Positions 6,728 to 14,442 of a DNA stretch of 35,221 nt are shown here, piece by piece (the stretch's first letter is position 1; every line of letters begins with the position of its first letter). The position numbers and the translations under genes are program-made. Below the pieces are notes generated by a model, which had not been told where the DNA came from, ran no database searches, and saw only the letters and a list, made by a program, of their open reading frames with translations. Source of the stretch: Modestobacter altitudinis (GTDB taxonomy: Bacteria; Actinomycetota; Actinomycetes; Mycobacteriales; Geodermatophilaceae); contig NZ_SJEW01000052.1 in NCBI RefSeq assembly GCF_005930475.1, positions 1-35,221 of the forward strand. The letters run 5' to 3'.

Positions 6728-8356
6728 GTGGCTGTCGAGCATCTGGAGATCGAGCGCAAGTTCGACGTCGACGAGACGTTCACGCTGCCCGACCTCACCG
6801 GCGTCGTCGGGGTGGCCGAGGTGCGCGCGCCCGTCGAGCACGCCCTCGAGGCCGCCTACTACGACACCGCCGACCTGCGGCTGGCCCGCGCGAGGGTGAC
6901 CCTGCGCCGGCGCACCGGCGGCGCCGACGCGGGGTGGCACGTCAAGCTGCCGGCCGCCGCCGGTGCCCGCCGCGAGCTCCACTCGCCGCTGGGCCGGGCG
7001 CTGAAGAACCCGCCGAAGGCGGTCCTGGAGCCGGTGCTCGGGATCGTCCGCCTCGCCCCCGCGACGCAGGTCGCCACGCTGCGCACCCGCCGGGTGGTCA
7101 CCGAGCTCGTGGACGCCGAGGGCCGGGTGCTCGCCGAGGTCGCCGACGACCAGGTCACCGGCACCGCGCTGCCGGCCGGGCCCGGCGAGGCCGCCGTCGT
7201 CACCGTCTGGCGGGAGGTGGAGGTCGAGCTGGTCGACGGCGACGAGGAGCTGCTGGCCGCGGTCTCCGCGGCCGTCCTGGACGCCGGCGCACGCCCGGCG
7301 ACCGCGCCGTCCAAGCTCGGCCGGGTGCTCGCCGACCGGCTGGCCGCGGTCGAGGGCCCGGTGCTCCCGCCCGCCGAGCCGGCCGAGCCCGCCGAGCCGG
7401 CCGAGCCCGCCGAGCAGCGGAAGAAGGGCAAGGGCAAGGGCAAGGGCAAGAAGCGCAAGAAGGACGTCGGACGGGGGCGGACGTCGTCCGCGCCGGCCGG
7501 TGAGGTGCTCCGGGCCGCGCTGCAGCTGCAGGTGCGGGCGCTGCAGGACGCCGACCTGATGGTCCGCACCGGTCAGCCGGACGGCGTGCACCAGGTGCGG
7601 GTCTCCTGCCGCCGGCTGCGCAGCACGCTCGCCGCCTACCGCCCGGTGCTCGACCGCGCGCAGACCGATCCGCTGCGCGAGGAGCTGGCCGCGGTCGGGA
7701 CGGCGCTCTCGCCCACCCGTGACGCCGAGGTCGCCCTCGCCCACCTGCGCGAGCTGGTCGCCGCCGAGCCGGCCGAGCTGGTCCTCGGCCCGGTGGCGGC
7801 CCGGCTGCAGCAGGCCGCGATCGCCGACCAGCAGGCCGGTGAGGTGGACGCCCGGGAGGCGCTGACCTCGGCCGCCTACCTGCAGCTGCGGGACGACCTG
7901 GACGCCCTGGTCGCCGAGCCGCCGCTGACCGAGGCCGCGGCCCGGCCCGCCGAGCAGGTGCTGCGCGAGATCCTCGCGCGCACCGGCAGGCGGCTGCGCC
8001 ACGCGGTGGAGGCGGCGCAGGACAGCGACCACGAGGAGGCGCTGCACGCGGTGCGCAAGGCGGCCAAGCGGGTCCGGTACACCGCCGAGTCCGCGGTGCC
8101 GGTGCTCGGTGACCCGGTCCGCCGGCTGGTCGGCGCCCTCAAGGGGGTGCAGGAGGTGCTCGGCGAGCGGCAGGACACCTTCGTGACCCGGCCGCTGTGC
8201 ACCCAGCTCGGGTTGCAGGCCTTCGCGGCCGGCGAGAACGCCTGGACCTGGGGCCGGCTGCACGCCCTGGAGCAGGGGCGCTGCGAGCGGGCCGAGCAGG
8301 AGTTCTGGCTGCGCTGGCCGCAGCTCCGCCCGGCCCTGGAGACGGCGACGGCGTAG
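6728..8356 (+). CDS. CYTH and CHAD domain protein
   Basis: A 542-residue protein. The CYTH domain (about 1-205) opens with the ExExK signature LEIERKF and keeps the alternating charged strands of the triphosphate tunnel. The CHAD helical domain (about 259-535) shows repeated His/Arg/Lys helices (GVHQVRVSCRRLRSTLAAYRP and HAVRKAAKRVRYTAES regions). CYTH enzymes hydrolyse triphosphates such as inorganic triphosphate, and CHAD domains bind inorganic polyphosphate, so the protein probably acts on or binds polyphosphate. Unusually, the linker carries an EPAEPA repeat and a strongly basic GK/KK tract (about 217-245). GTG at 6728 follows GAGGAG. The next gene, a metallophosphoesterase, starts 11 bases after the stop. 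Confidence 0.93.
   Translation: MAVEHLEIERKFDVDETFTLPDLTGVVGVAEVRAPVEHALEAAYYDTADLRLARARVTLRRRTGGADAGWHVKLPAAAGARRELHSPLGRALKNPPKAVLEPVLGIVRLAPATQVATLRTRRVVTELVDAEGRVLAEVADDQVTGTALPAGPGEAAVVTVWREVEVELVDGDEELLAAVSAAVLDAGARPATAPSKLGRVLADRLAAVEGPVLPPAEPAEPAEPAEPAEQRKKGKGKGKGKKRKKDVGRGRTSSAPAGEVLRAALQLQVRALQDADLMVRTGQPDGVHQVRVSCRRLRSTLAAYRPVLDRAQTDPLREELAAVGTALSPTRDAEVALAHLRELVAAEPAELVLGPVAARLQQAAIADQQAGEVDAREALTSAAYLQLRDDLDALVAEPPLTEAAARPAEQVLREILARTGRRLRHAVEAAQDSDHEEALHAVRKAAKRVRYTAESAVPVLGDPVRRLVGALKGVQEVLGERQDTFVTRPLCTQLGLQAFAAGENAWTWGRLHALEQGRCERAEQEFWLRWPQLRPALETATA
7376..7462 (+). repeat. In-frame tandem repeats in the CYTH-CHAD linker
   Basis: Two perfect copies of an 18-base unit (7376-7393 and 7394-7411) encode EPAEPA twice. 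After a short CAGCGG join, four perfect copies of AAGGGC (7424-7447) and further AAG codons encode a lysine/glycine tract ending RKKD. Being multiples of three, copy changes would keep the frame, so the linker length could vary between strains. Confidence 0.85.
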
Positions 8357-8367
8357 GCGGGCCCGTC

Positions 8368-9555
8368 GTGGTCGTGTTCGCCGCCGTCGTCGGCCTGGCG
8401 ATGGCGCTGCTGCACGGCTACCTGTGGTGGCGGCTGGTCCGGGGCACCACCCGGCCCGGCCGCACCCGCCGGGTGCTGACCGCGGTCACCATCGTGCTGG
8501 CGGTGCTGCCCACCGTCGCCGTGGTGTTCCGCGGTCAGCTGCCGATGTCGGTCGCGACCCCGTTGGCCTGGGTCGCGTACTCCTGGCTCGGCCTGGCGTT
8601 CTACCTCTTCCTGGCCACCGTGCTGACCGAGCCCGTCCGGGTCGCGGTCCGGCTGCTGCGCCGGAGCCGCCAGGACACGGACGGGGGCGACGCGCTCTCC
8701 CGCCGGCTCCTCCTGGCGCGGGGGCTGGGGGTGGCCGCCGGGACCGCGGCGCTGGTGACGGCGGGTACGGGCGCCGTCCTGGCGAACTCGGCGCCGGTCG
8801 TCCGCCGGGTGCCCATCCGGATCCCCCGGCTGGACCCGGCGCTGGCCGGGCTGCGGATCGTCACCTTCTCCGACGGGCACCTGTCGGCCACCTATGGCGG
8901 GCGCCGGTTCGAGCGGGTGGTGGAGACGGTGAACGCCCAGCGGCCGGACGTCGTGGCGATCGTCGGCGACCTGGTCGACGGCGAGGTCGACCAGCTCCGC
9001 GCGGACGCCGCCCCGCTCGCGGACCTGGTCAGCGACCAGGGCGTCTTCTTCGTCACCGGCAACCACGAGTACTTCGTGGACACCGCCGCCTGGCTGCGGC
9101 ACCTGCCCACCCTGGGCATCGACGTGCTGCGCAACGAGCGGGTGCCGATCCGCCGCGGCAGCGCGTCCTTCGACCTGGCCGGCATCGACGACCGCACCGC
9201 CGCGGCCTCCGGCGTCCCCGGGCACGGCGCCGACCTGGACGCCGCCCTCGACGGCCGGGACGACGCCGCGGCGGTGGTCCTGCTGGCGCACCAGCCGGTG
9301 CAGGTGGAGCAGGCGCGGGTGGCCGGGGTGGACCTGCAGCTGTCCGGGCACACCCACGGCGGGCAGCTGTGGCCCTTCGACCACGTCGTGCGGCTCGACC
9401 AGCCGGTCGTCGAGGGGTGGTCGCAGCAGGGTGGCACCCAGCTGTACGTCACCGCCGGCGCGGGCTACTGGGGGCCTCCCATGCGCGTCGGGGCCCGCCC
9501 GGAGGTCACGGTCATCGAACTGCAGCCCGGGCAGCCGGTCCGACCACCGCGCTGA
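8368..9555 (+). CDS. Membrane-anchored calcineurin-like metallophosphoesterase (YkuE/YaeI type)
   Basis: About 395 residues. The N-terminus holds roughly four hydrophobic helices (about 1-95), followed by a further hydrophobic stretch (about 115-140), and then a metallophosphoesterase domain. All dimetal motifs are visible: SDGHL (Asp169, His171), GDLVDG (Asp201), GNHEYF (Asn232, His233), LLAHQP and SGHTHGGQLWP (His328, His330). Relatives include the membrane phosphoesterases YkuE and YaeI. The natural substrate is not known for this form. The start is uncertain: GTG at 8368 lies just past the CYTH-CHAD stop and leads straight into a helix; GTG at 8374 is an alternative. Close spacing implies co-transcription with CYTH-CHAD. 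Confidence 0.88.
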   Translation: MVVFAAVVGLAMALLHGYLWWRLVRGTTRPGRTRRVLTAVTIVLAVLPTVAVVFRGQLPMSVATPLAWVAYSWLGLAFYLFLATVLTEPVRVAVRLLRRSRQDTDGGDALSRRLLLARGLGVAAGTAALVTAGTGAVLANSAPVVRRVPIRIPRLDPALAGLRIVTFSDGHLSATYGGRRFERVVETVNAQRPDVVAIVGDLVDGEVDQLRADAAPLADLVSDQGVFFVTGNHEYFVDTAAWLRHLPTLGIDVLRNERVPIRRGSASFDLAGIDDRTAAASGVPGHGADLDAALDGRDDAAAVVLLAHQPVQVEQARVAGVDLQLSGHTHGGQLWPFDHVVRLDQPVVEGWSQQGGTQLYVTAGAGYWGPPMRVGARPEVTVIELQPGQPVRPPR

Positions 9556-9566
9556 CCGGGGCACGG

Positions 9567-9593
9567 GCGCACCGCGGGGTCACGGCGGTGCGC
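9567..9593 (+). terminator. Hairpin after the metallophosphoesterase gene
   Basis: Perfect 9-base arms GCGCACCGC (9567-9575) and GCGGTGCGC (9585-9593) with a 9-base loop, starting 11 bases after the stop codon. No U tract. Its position supports an end of the CYTH-CHAD/metallophosphoesterase transcript. Confidence 0.65.
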
Positions 9594-9723
9594 GGACCGT
9601 TCTCCTGCGTGGCGACATGCCGAGCGCTGCAGTTCCGAGACGCTCCAGTGCCTCGTGACTGCGGCAGCCGGTTACTACAACCCCCATGTGGCCGTGACGT
9701 GGCCGTCGGGGAGAGCGGGGCGC

Positions 9724-10629
9724 ATGGGGGCGAGCGTCGGGGTGCGGTTGGCCGCTGCGCGGCTGACCGAGCTGTTGTCCCAGCCGCGGTACCGCCGCCG
9801 CTGGCAGCCGCACAGCAGCGTGCGGCGCGGCGAGCTCTCCCGGGCGGCCGTCGCGGCCGTGCTGGACGCCCACCTGGTCGAGACCGGGGAGGTCGGCTGG
9901 GACCACCAGCCGCGCAGCCTGCAGAACCGGGTCGGCCGCGCGCTGAACGGCGACCGGCTCTCCGACGCCACGCTGGAGCTGTTCATCGCGGCCTTCGAGA
10001 TGACCCGGGAGCACGCCGACGAGCTGCGTGCGCTGGTCCGCGGCCGCCCGCTCCGGAACCAGCTGGTGGTGGCCACCCAGCTCGACGGCGAGGAGCCGCT
10101 GCCGCGCTGCACGGTGCGCACCCTGCAGGTCGCCGAGCACCACGAGATCGGGCCGGACCGGTCCCCCCGGCAGCACGTCACCCGCCAGCTGCTGGAGGCG
10201 ATGGAGCCGACCGACCGCCAGCACTACGCCTTCGACACCCCGCACGCCGCGGTGACCGTGCTGACCGGGGGCACCCCGCTGCGCGCCTTCCGGGTGACCG
10301 GGACGCAGCTGTGCGCGGTGGAGATCGCGCTCACCGAGCCGCTGCTGCCCGGCCAGACCACCCACCTGGAGTACCGCACCGCGTTCGCCTACCCCGGGCC
10401 GCCGGTGCCGGAGTTCCGCAAGGTCGTCGCGGCCAGCATGCGGCACGTGGCCCTCACCCTCCGGTTCGACCCGTCGTGCCTGCCCCGTGAGGTGTCCTGC
10501 GCCCGCTGGGCGGACGTGGACTCGACCGACCCGACCGACGCGGTGCCGGTCCGGCTGGTCGGTGGGCAGACCGCGCAGGAGGTCGTCCCCGACGGCGAGC
10601 ACGTGATCGGCTGGCGCTGGACCTGGTGA
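9724..10629 (+). CDS. Uncharacterised actinobacterial protein with HTH-like N-terminus
   Basis: About 301 residues with no membrane segment or signal. The N-terminal 110 residues are helical and resemble a helix-turn-helix region (LSRAAVAAVLDAH, then a loop with QNRVGRALNG, then LELFIAAFEM), as in XRE-type proteins that choose among short and long forms by a resistant loop. The C-terminal 190 residues look like a beta-rich domain that ends in Trp (IGWRWTW), a tail I associate with a family of uncharacterised actinobacterial proteins. No catalytic motif is evident. ATG at 9724 has GGGGAGAGCGGGG upstream; a GTG at 9655 would add 23 residues. A DNA-binding or protein-sensing role is a guess. Confidence 0.7.
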   Translation: MGASVGVRLAAARLTELLSQPRYRRRWQPHSSVRRGELSRAAVAAVLDAHLVETGEVGWDHQPRSLQNRVGRALNGDRLSDATLELFIAAFEMTREHADELRALVRGRPLRNQLVVATQLDGEEPLPRCTVRTLQVAEHHEIGPDRSPRQHVTRQLLEAMEPTDRQHYAFDTPHAAVTVLTGGTPLRAFRVTGTQLCAVEIALTEPLLPGQTTHLEYRTAFAYPGPPVPEFRKVVAASMRHVALTLRFDPSCLPREVSCARWADVDSTDPTDAVPVRLVGGQTAQEVVPDGEHVIGWRWTW

Positions 10630-10636
10630 CCCCCCC

Positions 10637-10664
10637 CATCGCCAAAGGTGCGCTTTTGGCGATG
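10637..10664. terminator. Bidirectional hairpin between convergent genes
   Basis: Arms CATCGCCAAA (10637-10646) and TTTGGCGATG (10655-10664) pair perfectly around an 8-base loop. On the plus strand the hairpin is preceded by a run of C, and it contains an unusual A/T-rich apex for this genome. It lies between the end of the HTH-like gene (10629) and the end of the convergent pfkA (10678), so it should terminate both. Confidence 0.75.
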
Positions 10665-10677
10665 CGGATCCTCCGGT

Positions 10678-11706
10678 TCAGCCGGAGAAGTTGGCGGTCT
10701 CGGCGAGCCGGGACTTCGGCACCGTCTTGAGCTCGCGGACGGCGTCGGCCAGCGGGACGAGCCCGATGTCGGTGCCGTGCAGGGCGACCATCTTCCCGAA
10801 GTGGCCCTCGTGGGCGGCGATCGTGGCGTGCAGGCCGAACCGGGTGGCCAGCACCCGGTCGAACGAGGTCGGGGTACCGCCGCGCTGCACGTGGCCGAGC
10901 ACCGTCGTCCGCACCTCCTTGCCGGTGCGCCGCTCGAGCTCCTCGCCCAGCTGCTGGGCGACGCCGGTGAACCGCCGGTGACCGAACTCGTCCAGGCCGC
11001 CGTCGCGCAGCGGCATGGTGCCGGGCAGCGGCGTGGCGCCCTCGCTCACCACCCCGATGACGTGCCGGTGCCCCCGGTCGAACCGGGCGGTGACCAGCTT
11101 GCAGACCTCCTCGATGTCGAAGGGCTGCTCGGGGGTGATCGTCAGGTGGGCACCGGACGCGAGCCCGGCGTTGAGCGCGATCCAGCCGGCGTGCCGGCCC
11201 ATCACCTCGACCAGCAGCACCCGCTGGTGCGACTCGGCGGTGGTGTGCAGCCGGTCGATGAGGTCGGTCGCGATGCTCACCGCGGTGTCGAAGCCGAAGG
11301 TGAGGTCGGTGCCGTGGATGTCGTTGTCGATCGTCTTCGGGATGCCGATCACCGGCACGCCCTCCGACGCCAGCCACGCCGCCGCGGTCAGCGTGCCCTC
11401 GCCACCGATCGGCAGCAGCGCGTCGACCCCGTGGGCGTCGAGCACCTCGCGCATCCGGCCGAGCCCGTCGCGGAGCTTCTGCGGTGCGACGCGGGCCGAG
11501 CCCAGCACCGTGCCGCCCCGGGTGAGCAGGCCGTTGACCACGGGCCGGTCGAGCACCACGGCGTCGTCCTCGAGCAGACCACGCCAGCCGTTGCGGAACC
11601 CGACGACGGTGCTGCCGTACTCCTTCTCGGCCGTGCGGACCACGGACCGCAGGACGGCGTTCAGGCCGGGGCAGTCGCCGCCGCCGGTCAGCACTCCGAT
11701 GTGCAC
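10678..11706 (-). CDS. pfkA: 6-phosphofructokinase, ATP-type
   Basis: A 342-residue phosphofructokinase converting fructose 6-phosphate to fructose 1,6-bisphosphate in glycolysis. The nucleotide loop GVLTGGGDCPGLN opens the protein, the catalytic PKTIDNDI and substrate-binding VEVMGRHAGWIAL motifs are intact, and LGHVQRGGTPTSFDR is present near residue 265. At the phosphoryl-donor site it has GGEGT (101-105). Gly at the position equivalent to 104 points to ATP use, whereas pyrophosphate-dependent relatives such as that of Amycolatopsis carry Asp there. Length and fold match actinobacterial group III PFKs. GTG at 11706 has an excellent GGAGGAG six bases upstream. The gene is divergent from a GntR-type regulator that may control it. 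Confidence 0.95.
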   Translation of the reverse strand: MHIGVLTGGGDCPGLNAVLRSVVRTAEKEYGSTVVGFRNGWRGLLEDDAVVLDRPVVNGLLTRGGTVLGSARVAPQKLRDGLGRMREVLDAHGVDALLPIGGEGTLTAAAWLASEGVPVIGIPKTIDNDIHGTDLTFGFDTAVSIATDLIDRLHTTAESHQRVLLVEVMGRHAGWIALNAGLASGAHLTITPEQPFDIEEVCKLVTARFDRGHRHVIGVVSEGATPLPGTMPLRDGGLDEFGHRRFTGVAQQLGEELERRTGKEVRTTVLGHVQRGGTPTSFDRVLATRFGLHATIAAHEGHFGKMVALHGTDIGLVPLADAVRELKTVPKSRLAETANFSG

Positions 11707-11752
11707 GGGTTCTCCTCCAGAAGGGTGGTGAGGCGGGTGAACCGTACGTCAT

Positions 11753-11769
11753 GACGTCTAGACGTCTAG
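11753..11769. promoter_or_regulatory. Nested palindromic operator for the adjacent GntR/UTRA regulator
   Basis: GACGTCTAGACGTC (11753-11766) is a perfect 14-base palindrome, and CTAGACGTCTAG (11758-11769) is a second perfect palindrome overlapping it. The core GTCTAGAC is that of known HutC/UTRA-subfamily operators, for example DasR sites. It lies 20 bases before the regulator's GTG and about 47 bases before the pfkA start, so the regulator probably controls itself and possibly pfkA. Confidence 0.75.
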
Positions 11770-11789
11770 CGGTGCAGTACCTTCCAGGC

Positions 11790-12530
11790 GTGGCGAGTGT
11801 CGAGGCGGGGCCGAAGTACCTCGCCGTCCGTGAGGCGTTGCGGCGCCGGGCGTCCGCCCTGCCCGAGCACACCCTCCTCCCCCCGGAGCCGGTGCTGTGC
11901 GCCGAGTACGGGGTCAGCCGGATCACCCTGCGCCGGGCGGTGGACGGGCTGGTCGCCGACGGGCACCTGGTCCGTGAGCAGGGCCGCGGCACGTTCGTGA
12001 GCCGGCCGGGGATCCGGCACGAGTACCGCGAGAGCTTCGTGCACCGGATCGCCGGGTTCCACTCGGTGATGACCGAGCAGGGCGCCCAGGTCGGCACCAC
12101 GGTGCTGAGCCAGAAGGTGGTGCCGGCGGCACCGGCGATCGCCGTCGAGCTGAGCGTGGCGACCGCCGACGACGTCGTGGAGCTGGTCCGGCTGCGCAGC
12201 GTCGACGGGCTGCCCAACCACGTCGTCCGCAGCTTCCTGGCCGCCGACCGGTTCCCCAAGGCGGCCAGCGAGGACTTCGGCCACGGCTCGCTCTACGAGT
12301 TCCTCCGCCGGGAGTACCAAGCCGACCTCGCGCACGCCCGCCTGGTCGTGGACGTCGGCACGGCGGCCGCCGACGAGGCCGAGGTGCTCGACGTCATCGC
12401 CGGCTCCCCGCTGCTGGTGGTGCGCACCACCGTGCGGGACAGCGCCGGCCATCCGCTGGTGCACAGCTTCTCCCGGCTGCGGCCGGACGTGAGCCAGGTC
12501 GAGTTCGAGGTCTCCGTCGGCGGTCGCTGA
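11790..12530 (+). CDS. GntR family transcriptional regulator with UTRA domain
   Basis: A 246-residue HutC-subfamily regulator. The N-terminal winged helix (about 5-72) shows the GntR pattern LLPPEPVLCAEYGVS then ITLRRAVDGLVADGHLVR and the wing GRGTFVSRP. The C-terminal UTRA ligand domain (about 85-240) includes VVELVRLRSVDG and ends with a strand-rich HSFSRLRPD. Relatives bind sugars, histidine-like ligands or other small effectors; the effector here is unknown. GTG at 11790 is chosen because it places the operator at 11753-11769 outside the coding region and fits the usual N-terminal length; an ATG at 11751 would put the operator inside the gene. Position next to pfkA suggests a carbohydrate signal (inference). 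Confidence 0.9.
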   Translation: MASVEAGPKYLAVREALRRRASALPEHTLLPPEPVLCAEYGVSRITLRRAVDGLVADGHLVREQGRGTFVSRPGIRHEYRESFVHRIAGFHSVMTEQGAQVGTTVLSQKVVPAAPAIAVELSVATADDVVELVRLRSVDGLPNHVVRSFLAADRFPKAASEDFGHGSLYEFLRREYQADLAHARLVVDVGTAAADEAEVLDVIAGSPLLVVRTTVRDSAGHPLVHSFSRLRPDVSQVEFEVSVGGR

Positions 12531-12547
12531 CCCTCCGGTGCGGACGG

Positions 12548-13675
12548 TCAGGCGCTGACCGACACCGGTGGCGAGGCCGCCCCGAGCCGCATCCGCTGGG
12601 CGCGCAGCAGCACCCGGTCCAGCGCGTGCCCGACGTGCCGGGCCAGGTCGGTGACGACGGCGGACAGGGGTGCGTCCAGGTCCCGGGTCTCCCCCCAGCC
12701 GACCAGCAGTCCCGCCGCCGCGGTGTGCTGCCCGAGCACGACGGGGGCGGCCAGCGCCGTCTCCGCGCCGACCGGGAACCGCGCCAGCGCCGGGAACTCC
12801 GCCTCGCCGGCGGCCCGGGAGCCCACCGGCACCGGACGCCGCTCCCGCACCGCCGTCGCCAGCGGGTGCGCGTCCGACAGGTACAGCCCGGTGGCCACCC
12901 GGGTGGTCGGCGGGGTGCCGGTCACCGCGGCCCACACCCGCAGGTCGGTGCTGCCCGTCTCGGCGAGCCCCAGCAGCGCCACGCTCGCCCCGAGCGGCGA
13001 GCGGACGAACCGGTCGATGCTGCGGAGGACGTCCAGCAGCGTCTCGGCCGGCTGCAGGTCCTGGCTCAGCCGGGCCACGACCCGCGCGCGGTCGGCGGCG
13101 GCCTCGGCCTCGACGTAGGCGGCGCGGGCCGAGTCGGCGGTCCTCGTCGCGGCGAGCGCGGCCCGGGCAGCCGTCGCGACCGCCTCCCGCTCGGCCAGCT
13201 CGAGGGCCTGGAACTGCAGCCGCCGGGCCGCCTCGGCGGCCAGCCCGTGCAGCGTCGCCAGGTCCCGCGCCGACCAGTCGCGGGGTTGGTCGTCGGACAC
13301 GGACAGCACGCCGATCGGCCGGCCGTGCACGTCGGCCAGCGGCATCGCGGCGTAGGCGACGATCTGCATGTCCAGGACGCCCGGGCTGTCCCGCAGCTGC
13401 GGGTCCTCACGGGCGTCGCGGAGCACCAGCGGTCGGCCGGTGGAGAGCACCCGGAGGTTCATCGAGTGGCTCAGCGGCATCGACCGGCGGGTCTCCCACG
13501 GCTCGGGCAGGCCGGCGGCCCCCGGGAACACCTGGCCGCTCTTGGAGACGAGCACCACCAGGGCCCGCTGGACCCGGAGCTCGGCGCAGACCCGGGCGGC
13601 CAGCTCGTCGAACCCCTCGTCGGCGCGCGCGGGCAGCGGTGCCCAGGTGGGCAGCTCGTGGCCGGTGCTCTCCAT
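12548..13675 (-). CDS. Stand-alone tandem GAF domain protein
   Basis: A 375-residue cytosolic protein with two GAF domains and no visible output module. GAF 1 (about 20-155) contains LVVLVSKSGQVFPGAAGLP, the VAYAAMPLADVHGRPIGVLSV stretch and a helix that runs into a coiled-coil-like Ala/Glu/Arg-rich linker (about 155-215). GAF 2 (about 215-355) contains RFVRSPLGASVALL and LAAPVVLGQHTAAAGLLVG. It ends without a kinase, cyclase or phosphatase domain, although GAF-coiled-GAF units usually precede one. ANTAR is also absent. It may sense a ligand for a partner protein. ATG at 13675 follows GGCGGGA. An inverted repeat lies about 55 bases upstream. Confidence 0.8.
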   Translation of the reverse strand: MESTGHELPTWAPLPARADEGFDELAARVCAELRVQRALVVLVSKSGQVFPGAAGLPEPWETRRSMPLSHSMNLRVLSTGRPLVLRDAREDPQLRDSPGVLDMQIVAYAAMPLADVHGRPIGVLSVSDDQPRDWSARDLATLHGLAAEAARRLQFQALELAEREAVATAARAALAATRTADSARAAYVEAEAAADRARVVARLSQDLQPAETLLDVLRSIDRFVRSPLGASVALLGLAETGSTDLRVWAAVTGTPPTTRVATGLYLSDAHPLATAVRERRPVPVGSRAAGEAEFPALARFPVGAETALAAPVVLGQHTAAAGLLVGWGETRDLDAPLSAVVTDLARHVGHALDRVLLRAQRMRLGAASPPVSVSA

Positions 13676-13728
13676 GGCCGTGTTCCCGCCTCGTCGTCGT
13701 ACGCCTGGGACGCCGGCGGGCCGGCTGC

Positions 13729-13753
13729 GTTGCGCTCACGTGCTGTGCGCAAC
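13729..13753. promoter_or_regulatory. Inverted repeat upstream of the GAF gene
   Basis: Perfect 7-base arms GTTGCGC (13729-13735) and GCGCAAC (13747-13753) separated by 11 bases, centred about 65 bases before the GAF protein start and past the end of the MBL gene. The arms spaced by roughly one helical turn could form an operator. Alternatively, it is a weak terminator of the upstream MBL gene, whose transcript runs in the same direction. Confidence 0.4.
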
Positions 13754-13803
13754 CCGATGCTGTCAGATGTCGGCCGCCGGTGGACGGGTTCCACCCGGAC
13801 ACT

Positions 13804-14442
13804 TCAGACCGGAACGGACTCCCCGGGGGCGAGCCGCTCGTACGGCGTCGGCTGGCCCGGGCCGCCCGGCCCCAGCAGCCGGGCGACGCCGCCCAGCCCC
13901 AGGTCGCTGAGCAGCGCGTCGTGGACCGCGATCGCCCGCTCGGCCCGCACCTCGCGCAGGTAGTCGACCAGCTCGGCCAGCTTCGACCACGGTGCGTGCG
14001 CCGGCAGCAGCAGCGTCGGGACGGCGACCTCGGGGACGGTCAGCGCGTCCCCGGGGTGGAACACCGCGCCCTCGACGAGGAAGCCGACGTTGGGCACCCG
14101 GGGGATGTCCGGGTGGATGACCGCGTGCCACTCACCGTGGACCGAGACGTCGAACCCGGCTGCGGTGAAGGTGTCGCCGGCGCCGACGACGTGCACCCGG
14201 GAGCCGAGGCCCTCCAGCTGGGTGGCGACCGAGCCGTTGGTCCACACCTCGAGCGCGGGGTCGGCGTCCAGCGCGGCACGGACCTGCTCCGGCACGAAGT
14301 GGTCGGCGTGCTCGTGCGTCACCAGCAGCGCCGAGGCGCCGGCCCACGCGTCGTCCGCGGTGAAGGAGCCGGGGTCGACGACCAGTCGGCGGTCGCCGTC
14401 GGACAGGACGACACAGGCGTGTCCGTGCTTGGTGAGCTGCAC
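13804..14442 (-). CDS. MBL-fold metal-dependent hydrolase (UlaG-like)
   Basis: A 212-residue metallo-beta-lactamase fold enzyme. The metal motif HEHADH is at 43-48, the preceding strand DPGSF (30-34) and later GEWHAVIHPDIP, FHPGDAL and LLPAHAPWSK supply the other expected ligands. The small size and absence of long insertions resemble the UlaG-like and L-ascorbate-6-phosphate lactonase-like group that includes many uncharacterised actinobacterial hydrolases. The substrate is unknown. GTG at 14442 follows GAGGAGG with eight bases of spacing; upstream in-frame codons look non-coding. It reads in the same direction as the GAF gene 128 bases downstream. Confidence 0.87.
   Translation of the reverse strand: MQLTKHGHACVVLSDGDRRLVVDPGSFTADDAWAGASALLVTHEHADHFVPEQVRAALDADPALEVWTNGSVATQLEGLGSRVHVVGAGDTFTAAGFDVSVHGEWHAVIHPDIPRVPNVGFLVEGAVFHPGDALTVPEVAVPTLLLPAHAPWSKLAELVDYLREVRAERAIAVHDALLSDLGLGGVARLLGPGGPGQPTPYERLAPGESVPV

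Noticed and set aside
6593-8263. Long open frame antisense to the CYTH-CHAD gene
   Set aside because: Arg/Gly/Leu-rich low-complexity product with no motifs; a shadow of the real gene created by high third-position GC.
11395-11409. Pyrophosphate-dependent phosphofructokinase
   Set aside because: The donor site reads GGEG, not GGED or GGDD, which points to ATP.
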